Part shown: piece after piece, positions 15,629 through 23,772 of the stretch
Numbering within the stretch: the first letter of the stretch is position 1
Layout of the letters: each line of letters opens with the position of its first letter
NCBI GenBank assembly: GCA_029259995.1
Contig: JAJDEC010000638.1
Coordinates: 1 to 23,772, forward strand
Source: Phycisphaerae bacterium
GTDB taxonomy: Bacteria; Planctomycetota; Phycisphaerae; UBA1845; UTPLA1
Direction of reading: 5' to 3'
DNA length: 23,772 bases
Made by a program: the position numbers and the translations under genes
The notes under the pieces: generated by a model
The model's input: only the letters and a program-made list of their open reading frames with translations
What the model was told of the DNA's origin: nothing
The model's database searches: none

Positions 15629-17023
15629 ATGGCGACGCCCGCTGGAAATGACAAGGATGGCACTTCAGGCCCATCGCGCAGGATTCTCGTCGTCTTCGAG
15701 AAGTTTCCCCCCTTCACGGTCAGCGGATCCTGGCGGCCCTATTTCTTCGTCAAGCACCTGCCTGAATTCAACTATGTCGCCGATGTGATCTCGAATGCGC
15801 CGGCCGTCGACGACGTGCAGGACAACGCCCTGCTCGATGATCTCGATCCGCGATGCCGATTGATTCGCAAACGCCTCTGGGTCACGACTGTCCGGCAGTG
15901 GTTCTCTCGAAGAACCAGCAAGTCGGAATCGCCGGCAGACGTCGCGCCCGCCAAACGCGGCGCGCCAACTGCGGCTGGCCCCCCGAAACCGGCCGGTCGG
16001 CCGTACCAGGAGACGCTTCGATTTCGAATCTACTGGGCGATTGTCTGGCGGCTCTATTGGTGCCTCGATTGGGCGGGTCCCGTCGTTCTCTCCGGCATCT
16101 GTGCCGCGATACGGACGCGATACGACGCCGTCTGGGTATCGGGGCCGCATTCACGAAATCTGTTTGCCGGATACTGGCTCGCGCGAATTCTGAGAAAACC
16201 GCTCGTGCTCGATATCCGCGATCCTTGGACGTATGGCAGCCTCTGGACGCCCAAGACGCCCAATGTCGATCACACTGAGCGCAAATGGGCCCGCAAGATC
16301 CTGCGGCGCGCCGATCGCATCGTCTTCACGAGCCCATTCACGATGGAAGAGATGCAGCGTAGATTCCCGGATGTTCCCAAAACACGCATGTGCACAATCA
16401 CGAATGGCTTCAGCGAAATCGCCATCGAGCCGCTTCGAGACGCGCCGTCTGACGTCTGTCTGTTTCGATATGTCGGATCGTTGAACGATCGGCGTCGACC
16501 GGATGTGCTGCTGGAAGGTCTGAAGCTTGCTCGAAAGTCGAATGCCGACATTACCAAGAGCGTGAGATTCGAGTTCATCGGCGGCATGGCGGGACACGAA
16601 TCAAAGATCGCGTCCTGCGGACTCGAAGACGTCGTCAGAAACGTCGGTCGAGTCTCACATCGGGACAGCTTGCGAATGATCCACGGCGCGGACGTCAACG
16701 TCCTGCTGCAGACGATCACAGAGGGACAGGACGTGGTGTCCGGCAAGGCCTTCGAGTACCTTGCTTCCCGCAAGGCCATTCTGGCTGTGGTCTCCGAGTC
16801 CGGCGGCGATGCATGGCTCGTGCGGCAGACCGGCGCGGGCGTCGTCGCATCGTTCGAAGACGCGCAGGCCGTCGCGGATGCGATTGAGCGATGCTGGCGC
16901 GATTGGAAGTCAGGCTCACACGAACTGACAATCAGCGACGAGCGCCTCGCACGTTACTCGCGCCGAAGCCTGACGCAGGAACTGGTTCGCGTTTTTGAAG
17001 ACGTCTTCGAATCTCGAAAATGA
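15629..17023 (+). CDS. GT-B glycosyltransferase (family 4 type)
   Basis: The 464-residue cytoplasmic or membrane-associated enzyme begins with a Rossmann strand and loop (RILVVFEKFPPFTVSGSWR), a common opening of GT4 proteins. Residues ~93-125 form an unusual Ala/Pro/Lys/Ser-rich insert between the first helices. DIRDPW and RADRIVFTSPFTMEEM mark the end of the N-terminal domain. The C-terminal domain starts near FRYVGSLNDRRRPDVLLEGL and contains the donor-binding stretch GKAFEYLASRKAILAV (from residue 372). A conventional ribosome site is absent before the ATG, and a TACAAT box sits seven bases upstream. It probably adds one sugar in the surface glycan; which sugar is not readable. Flanking glycosyltransferase genes support that pathway. 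Confidence 0.87.
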   Translation: MATPAGNDKDGTSGPSRRILVVFEKFPPFTVSGSWRPYFFVKHLPEFNYVADVISNAPAVDDVQDNALLDDLDPRCRLIRKRLWVTTVRQWFSRRTSKSESPADVAPAKRGAPTAAGPPKPAGRPYQETLRFRIYWAIVWRLYWCLDWAGPVVLSGICAAIRTRYDAVWVSGPHSRNLFAGYWLARILRKPLVLDIRDPWTYGSLWTPKTPNVDHTERKWARKILRRADRIVFTSPFTMEEMQRRFPDVPKTRMCTITNGFSEIAIEPLRDAPSDVCLFRYVGSLNDRRRPDVLLEGLKLARKSNADITKSVRFEFIGGMAGHESKIASCGLEDVVRNVGRVSHRDSLRMIHGADVNVLLQTITEGQDVVSGKAFEYLASRKAILAVVSESGGDAWLVRQTGAGVVASFEDAQAVADAIERCWRDWKSGSHELTISDERLARYSRRSLTQELVRVFEDVFESRK

Positions 17024-17069
17024 CTCGCACATCGGAGCCGCCCTCAGAGGCCCACGCAAATCGGCAAGT

Positions 17070-18158
17070 ATGATGCCCCGACAGGATGATACAGTTCGAG
17101 AATCTCAGCGCGTGTCGATCGTCATACCGACGTGCAATCGTGCCGACGTCCTGTCGCGCTGCCTGGCTGCATTGGCCGAACAGACGCATCACGATTTCGA
17201 AATCGTCATTGTCGATGACGCCTCGACCGACAACACGCAGGATGCCATTCGGACGTATGACCCCGGGCGATCGGACATCGATGTCGTTCGCCTTCGAAAC
17301 GAGGCCCACGCCGGCGCAAATCCGAGCCGCAATCGAGGCATCGCCGCCGCCAGCGGTTCGCTGATCGCATTCCTCGACTGCGATTGTATCGCTCGCGCGG
17401 ACTGGCTAGAGCGACTTGTCGCCCCCTGGTCGATCGAAGGCGGCGAGCGCATCGCCGGCACAACGGGCATGGTCGAAGACGCCCCCGCCAAATCACTTTT
17501 CGACGTGACATTCAAAGGCACGCATCGAATTCAGGGAGCGGGCGATGCGACGCGATTGATTGCCGGGAACATGTGTATTCGCCGCGATCTCCTGATGCGA
17601 TATCGACTCGACGAGGATCGAGCCCAACGGGTTCAGAAACAAGACGGCACGCCGGACGTATCCGTCTCGGGTAGAGGCGACGAAGAGGGAATCCACCTCA
17701 TCCTGCGCGCCGCGGGATTCACACTGAAGGCGGTTCCCGACGCCGTCGTGCTACACGAGCATCATCTTGGTGGCGTCGCTTTCCTGCGACAGGCGTTTCG
17801 CGGCGGTCGTTCCGCAGCGCGACTGGTCTACAAGTTCAATCTGGCCCAGCGCCTCGACATGTTGCCGTTCATGCTTGCGCTGCTGACGCTGCCGTTCGGT
17901 TTCGTCTGGCGACCGATCTTCGGCATTTCTGCGTTCTTCCTGATGGGCGGGATCGCCGCCATTGTGTACAACGACCTGTTTCGCAAGAAAAAGACGCTCG
18001 CGGAGACCGTTATTTCCTTTCCGTTGCTGCTGATCTATTACATGGTGCGTCTGGTCGGCTATGCCGGCGAGTCGATTCGGCTTCGCGTGACTCGACACAA
18101 TGTGAATCGCGTGAGCCTGGCGAATTTCGCAGGCGATGCAGGGGCTCGTGAACAATGA
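17070..18158 (+). CDS. GT2 glycosyltransferase with C-terminal membrane helices
   Basis: The frame is open from a TTG at 16995 inside the GT4 gene, but the first ATG pair at 17070/17073 is preferred, giving 362 residues. The GT-A fold shows RVSIVIPTCNRADVL, then VDDASTDNT (48-56), NPSRNRGIAAASG, the DxD-type LDCDC (102-106), and a GRGDEEGIHLILRAAGF segment matching the ED-containing acceptor region. Near the C-terminus, hydrophobic stretches (LPFMLALLTLPFGFVW; ISAFFLMGGIAAIVY; VISFPLLLIYYMVRLV) anchor it in the inner membrane. It resembles rhamnosyl- and mannosyl-type GT2 enzymes of lipid-linked glycan assembly; specificity is unknown. It lies 47 bases after the GT4 gene and 28 before the DUF418 gene. 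Confidence 0.87.
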   Translation: MMPRQDDTVRESQRVSIVIPTCNRADVLSRCLAALAEQTHHDFEIVIVDDASTDNTQDAIRTYDPGRSDIDVVRLRNEAHAGANPSRNRGIAAASGSLIAFLDCDCIARADWLERLVAPWSIEGGERIAGTTGMVEDAPAKSLFDVTFKGTHRIQGAGDATRLIAGNMCIRRDLLMRYRLDEDRAQRVQKQDGTPDVSVSGRGDEEGIHLILRAAGFTLKAVPDAVVLHEHHLGGVAFLRQAFRGGRSAARLVYKFNLAQRLDMLPFMLALLTLPFGFVWRPIFGISAFFLMGGIAAIVYNDLFRKKKTLAETVISFPLLLIYYMVRLVGYAGESIRLRVTRHNVNRVSLANFAGDAGAREQ

Positions 18159-18186
18159 GCGCGTGGCCTCGCCGGGAGTACGATTC

Positions 18187-19605
18187 ATGATGGACACGCT
18201 CGGGCCAGACAATCCGGAACAGAACCGGTTCGCGCCGTCCGCCGACGAAATCGTTGCGAAACCCATTGCATACAGCGGAGGTTCCCTCGCGGGCCCCATG
18301 GCGCCAATTCGCGAGCAGGATCGCATCGTCTCAATGGACGCACTTCGAGGCTTCGCACTCTTCGGCATCCTGATCGTCAACATCAATTTCTTCGCCAACG
18401 GAATGCCCACGGAAGCCGGGCAGTTGTGGAATTCAGGAAACGTCGTCGACGATATCGCGTTTTTCATCTCCCGGTTCTTCGGAAACTACAAGTTCGTCAC
18501 GCTGTTTTCGCTCTTGTTCGGAATGGGACTTGCGATTCAAAGCGAGCTTGCAAGACAACGGAATCGTCCGTTCGCTTCGCTGTATCTTCGTCGCCTCGCC
18601 GTGCTCCTCGGATTCGGAATCGTGCATGGCGTCGTATTCTGGTATGGCGACATCCTGACGCTCTATGCGATTCTCGGCGTGTTCGCAATGTTGTTTCGCA
18701 ATGCCTCCCGCCGATCGCTTCTGACGATCGCGACGATACTGTTACTCATTCCCCTTCTCACACTTCCGGCGCTGTTTGCCCTCGAACAATGGTCCATCGA
18801 CGCCAATGCCTCCCTGCAGACAAGCAGCATGGAATCAGAAGCCAGCGACGTCGTCGAACCACAACCCGCAGAAGGCGAACCAGTCGCTGCACAATTCGAT
18901 CTCGAACGTGTCCTGACTGGGGGCCCGGCGGTGGAAGTCGAATTGTATGGGCAAGGCCCCCTGCACTGGGCAATCCTGCATCGAGGGATTCACTACGTCG
19001 CAATCATTGTCGCCATCGGCATCGCCGTTCTGATCTGGCGATGCCTGGCCATGTTCCTGATCGGTATCGTGATCATCCGCTCCGGAATGATGAGGCGACT
19101 TTCCGAACATCGACGTTTTCTCCACCTCCTCGCCTTCGTTGCAATGCCGGCGGGCTTTGCCATCGAAGCCATCGGTGAATACATCGGATGGAAATACGAA
19201 CCCGGATACTGGACGTTTCTCGCGCCGGAAATGACAACCTACGTCGGTTCCTTCTTTATCACGATGGGCTATTTCGGCGCCATCTCTCTGATCAGTCAGT
19301 CGAGTCATGGACCCCGCGTGTTGTCGCCGTTTGTCGCCGCCGGCCGAATTGCACTGACCAACTACATCGGTCAATCCATCTTGTGCGGCCTGATATTCTA
19401 CAGCTTCGGCCTCGGACTGATCGGGCAGCTTCGATTCTCCGTGGTGCTGTTGATCGCCCTTGGGATCTATGCGACGCAGGTATTGTTCAGTCTTGCGTGG
19501 CTGCGATTCTTCAGGTTCGGGCCGCTGGAGTGGGTGTGGCGATCCCTGACATACATGCGCATGCAACCCATCCAAAAGCGCCCCGCCCCATTGGTTCAGG
19601 AATAG
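18187..19605 (+). CDS. DUF418 family membrane protein
   Basis: The start at 18187 is chosen because GGGAG lies eight bases upstream; an in-frame ATG at 18136 falls inside the previous gene. The 472-residue product has a ~45-residue cytoplasmic N-terminus. It is followed by the family opening RIVSMDALRGFALFGILIVN, the FSLLFGMGLAIQ helix and about nine or ten more helices. A hydrophilic Glu/Ser-rich loop (about 210-260) interrupts the helices. The C-terminal DUF418 signature GRIALTNYIGQSILCG is present. Relatives include YeiB, of unproven function, and the family is distantly related to acyltransferase 3 membrane enzymes. Its place at the end of a glycosyltransferase run suggests modification or transport of the glycan, which is inference. 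Confidence 0.85.
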   Translation: MMDTLGPDNPEQNRFAPSADEIVAKPIAYSGGSLAGPMAPIREQDRIVSMDALRGFALFGILIVNINFFANGMPTEAGQLWNSGNVVDDIAFFISRFFGNYKFVTLFSLLFGMGLAIQSELARQRNRPFASLYLRRLAVLLGFGIVHGVVFWYGDILTLYAILGVFAMLFRNASRRSLLTIATILLLIPLLTLPALFALEQWSIDANASLQTSSMESEASDVVEPQPAEGEPVAAQFDLERVLTGGPAVEVELYGQGPLHWAILHRGIHYVAIIVAIGIAVLIWRCLAMFLIGIVIIRSGMMRRLSEHRRFLHLLAFVAMPAGFAIEAIGEYIGWKYEPGYWTFLAPEMTTYVGSFFITMGYFGAISLISQSSHGPRVLSPFVAAGRIALTNYIGQSILCGLIFYSFGLGLIGQLRFSVVLLIALGIYATQVLFSLAWLRFFRFGPLEWVWRSLTYMRMQPIQKRPAPLVQE

Positions 19606-19666
19606 CAGCTTGCCAAGAACTCAGACATTCAGGATTCGGCCGGAGAAACGCACGCAGGAGCAACGC

Positions 19667-21031
19667 ATGGACACGCGTGGAACCATCGCCCTGAGTGAGT
19701 CGCGGAATGCGTCGGGCGTTGACGAAGTGCAGTCAGCCCGCGCATACAACGGGCGTCGACGACTCGAACGGTTCTGCGTTTGCTGCGTGCTCGTCGTCAT
19801 GACAGGCTGCGCCCCACGCGTCATGCTCGCGCCCCCTGTCGAATGGCCCGCCGAATGGCGAGGTCGAAAGCTCTATCACACGCCGCGCGCATTGATCTAT
19901 GCGACGAACGACGCCGCGGCCGGCGAAGCCGATCGACTGACCAATCGCATCGGCGCCGCTCACGAGTTGCCGTTGCCCGCAAACGAATCGGAAGCCAAGG
20001 GCCTCATTGTCGTCGTCGATCGCGGAGACGATCCCGTGTGCAATCAATTCGACGAGTTGCTGACAATATTCATATTCGGGCAAAGCCAGCTCGCAAACCG
20101 CGATGCGCCATCCGAAACGCACATGGCGAGTTTGAAAGCGCGCCTGACCGGCGACCAAGCCGCCATGGCGCCGATTCTCCGGCAACTCATGGCCATGGTC
20201 CCGATCCCCGTTGCCGGCGGCGACGTTGCCAACACGCTTGGATTTCCGGGGGACGCCGTACCAAACGCCGCATGGGCCGGATTGTTGCCGACGGAAGCGA
20301 TGATCCGCGATGCATCGGGCACGCTGACGGATCAAATGATCGATATGGCTGCCAGAGAGAACAAGATTCCGACAGCAACGCGGTGGCTGATCACACCCAT
20401 GATGCCGACGATTCGAAACCTCCTCGCCGGCGAAATTCTCAAGTTGCGCGACGTCGCGTACGAAAGCATCGTTCGTCAGAATGATCCCAACTGGATTGCC
20501 GATCGCGACGCCCGAAACAGGGCCTCCAATGCATGGAACATCGTGAAGAAGCCGGGCAATTCGACGACGGCCTATGCGACGGCGTACGAAACGACCCGGG
20601 CGGCGGCGAATCGACTCACCGACGATACCAATGTGCTTCGATCGTTGGCAGCCGCCGAATTTCGCACGCAGCGATACGAGGAAACGCTCGCAACACTGGA
20701 TCGGGTTCGGGAACTGGAAAAGCAAAGCGTCGAGGCGTCCAGCGCAGGGTCATTCGGTGATTTCGCCAGGTTGATGATGCCCAACGTCGCCGGACTCGTT
20801 GACAACGCAGTCTCGCAGGCATCCACCGGTCGACCGAGCGATCTGGCCTTTCGAGCCATGGCTCAATTCAAACTCGGACAGAAAACCGAAGCAACGGACA
20901 CGCATCGGCAACTGGGCGAAATGGTGAAGTCACGCCATAGCAAGTCCGCAGATGCCCGGTCATTATTATTTGAAGTAACTAGCCTGTTGGGTGTGGCCAG
21001 GGTTCCTACAAGCCAGCCAGAATCGCCATGA
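19667..21031 (+). CDS. Predicted lipoprotein, helical C-terminal half
   Basis: The start at 19667 follows CAGGAG at good spacing; the frame is open to a TTG at 19610 without support. The 454-residue precursor has a long polar N-region (~34 residues), a short hydrophobic core and a lipobox ending VVMTGC, with the lipidated Cys at 48. The export signal is atypically long but recognisable. The mature N-terminal part contains a mixed alpha/beta stretch (KGLIVVVDRGDD). The remainder is helical, with a TPR-like pair near RSLAAAEFRTQRYEETLATLDRV and LAFRAMAQFKLGQKTEA. No enzyme motif is recognised. It ends the plus-strand run, 61 bases after DUF418 and 25 bases from the convergent thioredoxin-like gene. 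Confidence 0.75.
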   Translation: MDTRGTIALSESRNASGVDEVQSARAYNGRRRLERFCVCCVLVVMTGCAPRVMLAPPVEWPAEWRGRKLYHTPRALIYATNDAAAGEADRLTNRIGAAHELPLPANESEAKGLIVVVDRGDDPVCNQFDELLTIFIFGQSQLANRDAPSETHMASLKARLTGDQAAMAPILRQLMAMVPIPVAGGDVANTLGFPGDAVPNAAWAGLLPTEAMIRDASGTLTDQMIDMAARENKIPTATRWLITPMMPTIRNLLAGEILKLRDVAYESIVRQNDPNWIADRDARNRASNAWNIVKKPGNSTTAYATAYETTRAAANRLTDDTNVLRSLAAAEFRTQRYEETLATLDRVRELEKQSVEASSAGSFGDFARLMMPNVAGLVDNAVSQASTGRPSDLAFRAMAQFKLGQKTEATDTHRQLGEMVKSRHSKSADARSLLFEVTSLLGVARVPTSQPESP

Positions 21032-21056
21032 CGTTGCGACGAATCCGCGCGACGCT

Positions 21057-22163
21057 TCAACCCCGTTTTGATACGCGTTCGCGCCTGTCATTCGCAATCT
21101 TGTCCGTATCGGCAAACGCCCGAATCAAGTCATCGTGCCCGATCGCATTCGGCCACTTCGCATCGGGGCGCGCCGTGATCGATTTGAGCAGTCCTAACTG
21201 ACATGGCGCCAGTAAGCCCTGCGGATCGTGGTCTTCTCGAATGGCGGCATTGACTCGCGCGGCCTGCGTTTCCGTCATGGGAACGAATCGATATGGCGTC
21301 TTTGACAAGTAGTATTTGGGCTCCTTGTCTGGGCGCGTCGGATCGTCCGAGCGAATCGTGGGCAAGTCGCCGATGGATCGTGCATGACGATCCTGCTGAT
21401 CCGAACGGGCGAAGATCGTGCTCGCACACTGCATCCGCCGCCCTTCCTGAACCAGTTTGACATAGGACACGCGATTCTCGTCATACCAGACGTCGACCAC
21501 CTCCTTGCCCTGGACGAATCCCGGAAGCGTTGCGACGACGCCATCGACGCCGCCAAGCTGCGCTTCGCCCTCCCAGAAACAATGCATCGAAAATGTCGCT
21601 CGCTGAAGACCTCGCTTTCTGGCGGACAGCTCGTCATTCAACAGCCGCAGATAGGTCGGCACGGGCCGCTTGATCTTCTCCAGCGAATCGACCATTGCGG
21701 AGACAAGCCCCGTCGTCGTGTAGTCGCCCGTCACGCGTGAAGCGAGTTCGGTTCGGTCGTGCCGCATGATCCTGACAACGGGATTGTTCCATTCCGGCTC
21801 TTTGAATCTCTTGAGAACGCGTCGATCATCGCCGGGAATGTTATTGTAGACCGCGACGGGAATGAAGAGCGATTCGACGGCGTCACGAATCAGCGGATGA
21901 CTCAGAACGTGATCGCCATAGGACTTGCACGTTCCACATCCGGGCACCTCCTGAAACAGAACGAGCAGGGGTTTGTCCGCCCGCCTGGCCTCGTCGGCGG
22001 CTGCATCGAAGCCGCGACGCCAGTTGATTGTGCCGAGTTCCTGAGGACGCGTCACAGTCGGCTTGGCGTCCGTGCTCCCCTCGTCGGCCCCGACCAGCAG
22101 GTGGGCCGGCAGGAGGAACAACACGGTTCCGAACGCAACATATATCCAACCACCACAGTGCAT
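21057..22163 (-). CDS. Secreted thioredoxin-like protein with MsrA-like C-terminal domain
   Basis: The start is the ATG at 22163, with GAGGAG eight bases upstream. A signal peptide (IYVAFGTVLFLLPAHLLVGA) is likely cut after residue 26. The thioredoxin-like domain covers about 44-165 and carries LFQEVPGCGTCKSYG, with a CxxC pair at C76/C79. This resembles the VPGUxxT-type (seleno)protein group, in which the first Cys may be selenocysteine and the last position Thr. Residues ~188-240 resemble the MsrA core: ATFSMHCFWEGEAQLGGVDG with C195, then LPGFVQGKEVVDVWYDENRV. The usual MsrA segment between these motifs is missing and GCFW has become HCFW. A periplasmic thiol or methionine-sulfoxide redox role is inferred. 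It is divergent from the downstream membrane protein. Confidence 0.8.
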   Translation of the reverse strand: MHCGGWIYVAFGTVLFLLPAHLLVGADEGSTDAKPTVTRPQELGTINWRRGFDAAADEARRADKPLLVLFQEVPGCGTCKSYGDHVLSHPLIRDAVESLFIPVAVYNNIPGDDRRVLKRFKEPEWNNPVVRIMRHDRTELASRVTGDYTTTGLVSAMVDSLEKIKRPVPTYLRLLNDELSARKRGLQRATFSMHCFWEGEAQLGGVDGVVATLPGFVQGKEVVDVWYDENRVSYVKLVQEGRRMQCASTIFARSDQQDRHARSIGDLPTIRSDDPTRPDKEPKYYLSKTPYRFVPMTETQAARVNAAIREDHDPQGLLAPCQLGLLKSITARPDAKWPNAIGHDDLIRAFADTDKIANDRRERVSKRG

Positions 22164-22338
22164 GATCGTCTCCTCGTTGTACCTGTCTGCTCCAACATCA
22201 CGAGCAATATTCCATTCAACATCGAATCGATTTCACGGATCCGTCAATCGACGGGCTTGACGCCCGGCCGAAGCGACAGGGCGTCCGGAATCCGGGCGAT
22301 GGATGAGCGCCGGGGAAACACGCCACGGCAACGCTCAG

Positions 22339-22344
22339 TATAAT
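22339..22344 (+). promoter_or_regulatory. Consensus -10 box (TATAAT) seven bases before a start codon
   Basis: A perfect TATAAT lies in the 179-base divergent gap and ends seven bases before the ATG at 22352. Initiation at the usual distance would fall at or beside that ATG, implying a leaderless transcript. The -35 is weak (GAAACA at 22315-22320, 18-base spacer). The box overlaps an earlier in-frame ATG at 22343, which argues against that earlier start. Confidence 0.45.
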
Positions 22345-22351
22345 GCGTCGC

Positions 22352-23671
22352 ATGGTCGACGACGAAAAGCCCCGAACCCGCCGAAGCAGTCGATTCCTGA
22401 TCGACGCAGCGGCCATGGCCCTCGTCATCGGCGCATTCGCTGTCTTCATTGCACCTCGGATGCCGTATGATCAATGGGTCGTGTCGCCCTACGCCAACAC
22501 GGGCGGTCAGAATATCGCCCTCGCCGAATCCCTCGCGTGGCGAGACGGCCGGCTGGAACTCGAACAGGACTTCAAGGAAGACTGCGAGTTCGAAGGCCGA
22601 TCCTACAGCGTCGTCGGCCTGGCATTCACCATCATGGCGGTCCCCATCACATGGATGGCCGATTCGCTCGGATGTGATTCGCACTTCCCCCGCCCCGTAT
22701 TCTTCCTATTGATGACGATGCCCGTTGTCTTCGTCGCATACGCGGCCGTTCGTGGCATTGTGAAGTCAAAGCTCTGGGCGGCACTGTTGACGATCGGATT
22801 CGTTTGCGGGACGCCGTTGGGGCCCGTCATTGCCGTTGCCAGGATGGGCGACATCTACAGCATGAATCACGTCATCGCCGTCGTCGGCGTCTTCATGATC
22901 GCTGCGGATCTGCTGGGCCGACAGCGCATCTGGCCGGCCGTGATCGGTCTGATGCTCGCCTGCTGGTCGCGACAAATGACGTGCCTGTACGCCTTGCCGA
23001 TCCTGTTGATTGCGTGGCGCGCACGAACCAATCGTGCAATCCCCGATCATGCTGTGCAATCCGGGAAGTCGGACGCGAAGAACGACGGGCGTTCGCCGTC
23101 GCGCAGGAACGTTCTCCCGATCTTCCTGGCCCTGATCGGTATCGGCATCGCCGGCGCCTTGCCGTTGACGTTGAATTATCTGAAGTTCGGCGATCCGCTT
23201 GAATCGGGTTACAAGTATCTCTACACGGATCGAATTGATCCAATCGCCGTTCGGGCGCGGACGGCGTTGTTCGGCATTCAGTATCTTCCTCGACATTTGC
23301 ATGCGATGCATCTCGACTATCCACACTGGGACATCCGACACGGAAAGCTCCATATCGATCTCGTGGAAGTCGAAGGCGGCAGCTTGTGGCTGACAACGCC
23401 GCTTGCATTGGGAATTTTCTTCACATGTCGACGATGGTGGCGAGACGTTGATCGGCGAATTCTCGTGTTTGGAACGCTTCCGGTCATCGCCGGCCTTCAC
23501 CTGTATCACACGACAGGCAGCCTTCTCGGGATGTACCGGTATGCGCTGGATTTCCTTCCCGTCTGGTGGCTCGTCATCGCTCCGTTCACGGAATCGACGC
23601 CGCGGGCCAAGCGACTCACGACGCTGGCGATCGCCTACAGCATTCTCTATTATCAGGTGCTCTACTGGTAA
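22352..23671 (+). CDS. Multi-pass membrane protein, GT-C/GT39-like
   Basis: The product is 439 residues from the ATG at 22352, or 442 from 22343. After a basic N-terminus (EKPRTRRSSRF) there is a first helix (AMALVIGAFAVFIAP). An external loop with acidic residues follows (WRDGRLELEQDFKEDCEFEG), then the stretch RSYSVVGLAFTIMAVPI that recalls ArnT/PMT-like glycosyltransferases. About nine or ten further helices follow, with a charged cytoplasmic loop near 230-255. A HTTGSLLGMYRYALDF stretch near the C-terminus is also typical of such proteins. A role as a polyprenyl-phosphate-sugar-dependent transferase is inferred from fold pattern and neighbours; no family is certain. It has no ribosome site. 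Confidence 0.7.
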   Translation: MVDDEKPRTRRSSRFLIDAAAMALVIGAFAVFIAPRMPYDQWVVSPYANTGGQNIALAESLAWRDGRLELEQDFKEDCEFEGRSYSVVGLAFTIMAVPITWMADSLGCDSHFPRPVFFLLMTMPVVFVAYAAVRGIVKSKLWAALLTIGFVCGTPLGPVIAVARMGDIYSMNHVIAVVGVFMIAADLLGRQRIWPAVIGLMLACWSRQMTCLYALPILLIAWRARTNRAIPDHAVQSGKSDAKNDGRSPSRRNVLPIFLALIGIGIAGALPLTLNYLKFGDPLESGYKYLYTDRIDPIAVRARTALFGIQYLPRHLHAMHLDYPHWDIRHGKLHIDLVEVEGGSLWLTTPLALGIFFTCRRWWRDVDRRILVFGTLPVIAGLHLYHTTGSLLGMYRYALDFLPVWWLVIAPFTESTPRAKRLTTLAIAYSILYYQVLYW

Positions 23672-23713
23672 CGTGAATCGCCTCGCCATACTGCGGGAAT
23701 GCTTGCGTTTCAC

Positions 23714-23772
23714 ATGTCTTCGACGACAATCCCGGATACTGAAAACGAAGCGAATCTTCTCGAAATCCACGG
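23714..23772 (+). CDS. Possible start of a further gene at the right edge
   Basis: An ATG at 23714 opens a frame running off the window, giving a short polar, acidic N-terminus (MSSTTIPDTENEANLLEI). An in-frame ATG at 23699 is an alternative, and a GTG frame from 23673 is also open. There is no clear ribosome site, and too little sequence to identify a product. Confidence 0.25.
   Translation, partial: MSSTTIPDTENEANLLEIH

Noticed and set aside
22250..22300. Short inverted repeats (CGGGC..GCCCG; CCGGA..TCCGG) in the divergent gap
   Set aside because: The stems are only five bases in GC-rich DNA, and the second has a one-base loop, so chance occurrence is likely.
22766..23770. Minus-strand open frame of 334 codons opposite the last membrane protein
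   Set aside because: The product is Arg/Asp/Gln-rich with no hydrophobic or domain pattern, while the plus strand encodes a coherent multi-pass membrane protein.

Overview
The window looks like a stretch of a moderately GC-rich Gram-negative genome, most likely Planctomycetota. This is inferred from the Flp pilin and tad gene order, a secreted protein pairing a VPGC-type thioredoxin fold with an MsrA-like domain, a secreted PDZ protein, and a TMTC-like membrane protein with TPRs. No rRNA or other phylogenetic marker is present. No tRNA, rRNA, CRISPR array, insertion sequence or integrase was recognised.

Region 1 (1-4505, minus strand) is the 5' part of a tad (tight adherence) pilus operon, read right to left: flp pilin, prepilin peptidase (cpaA/tadV), tadE, cpaB/rcpC, secretin rcpA/cpaC, then the start of another gene cut by the window edge. 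Two long GC-rich inverted repeats without U-tracts lie in the only sizeable gaps, after flp and after tadE. They may set different transcript levels within the operon. About 1.1 kb upstream of flp (4506-5634) holds no convincing gene.

Region 2 (5635-7357) holds a secreted two-PDZ protein (minus) and, divergently, a small orphan TIR-like protein of the DUF1863/ThsB type (plus).

Region 3 (7502-21031) is a glycan and surface-glycosylation region. It opens with GDP-mannose 4,6-dehydratase (plus). A minus-strand pair follows: a DPM1-like GT2 and a small DUF2304 membrane protein, which would make a polyprenyl-phosphate sugar. A long plus-strand run comes next: a TMTC-like GT-C/TPR membrane protein, a GT2 with C-terminal membrane helices, a second GT-C-like membrane protein, a GT-B (family 4) glycosyltransferase, another membrane GT2, a DUF418 membrane protein and a lipoprotein. 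Spacings are short, with one ATGA overlap, so most of this run is probably co-transcribed. The inferred logic is that cytoplasmic GT2/GT4 enzymes build lipid-linked sugars, and GT-C proteins use polyprenyl-phosphate sugars on the far side of the membrane.

Region 4 (21057-23772) holds the secreted thioredoxin/MsrA-like protein (minus), a third multi-pass GT-C-like membrane protein (plus), and possibly the first codons of a further gene at the right edge.
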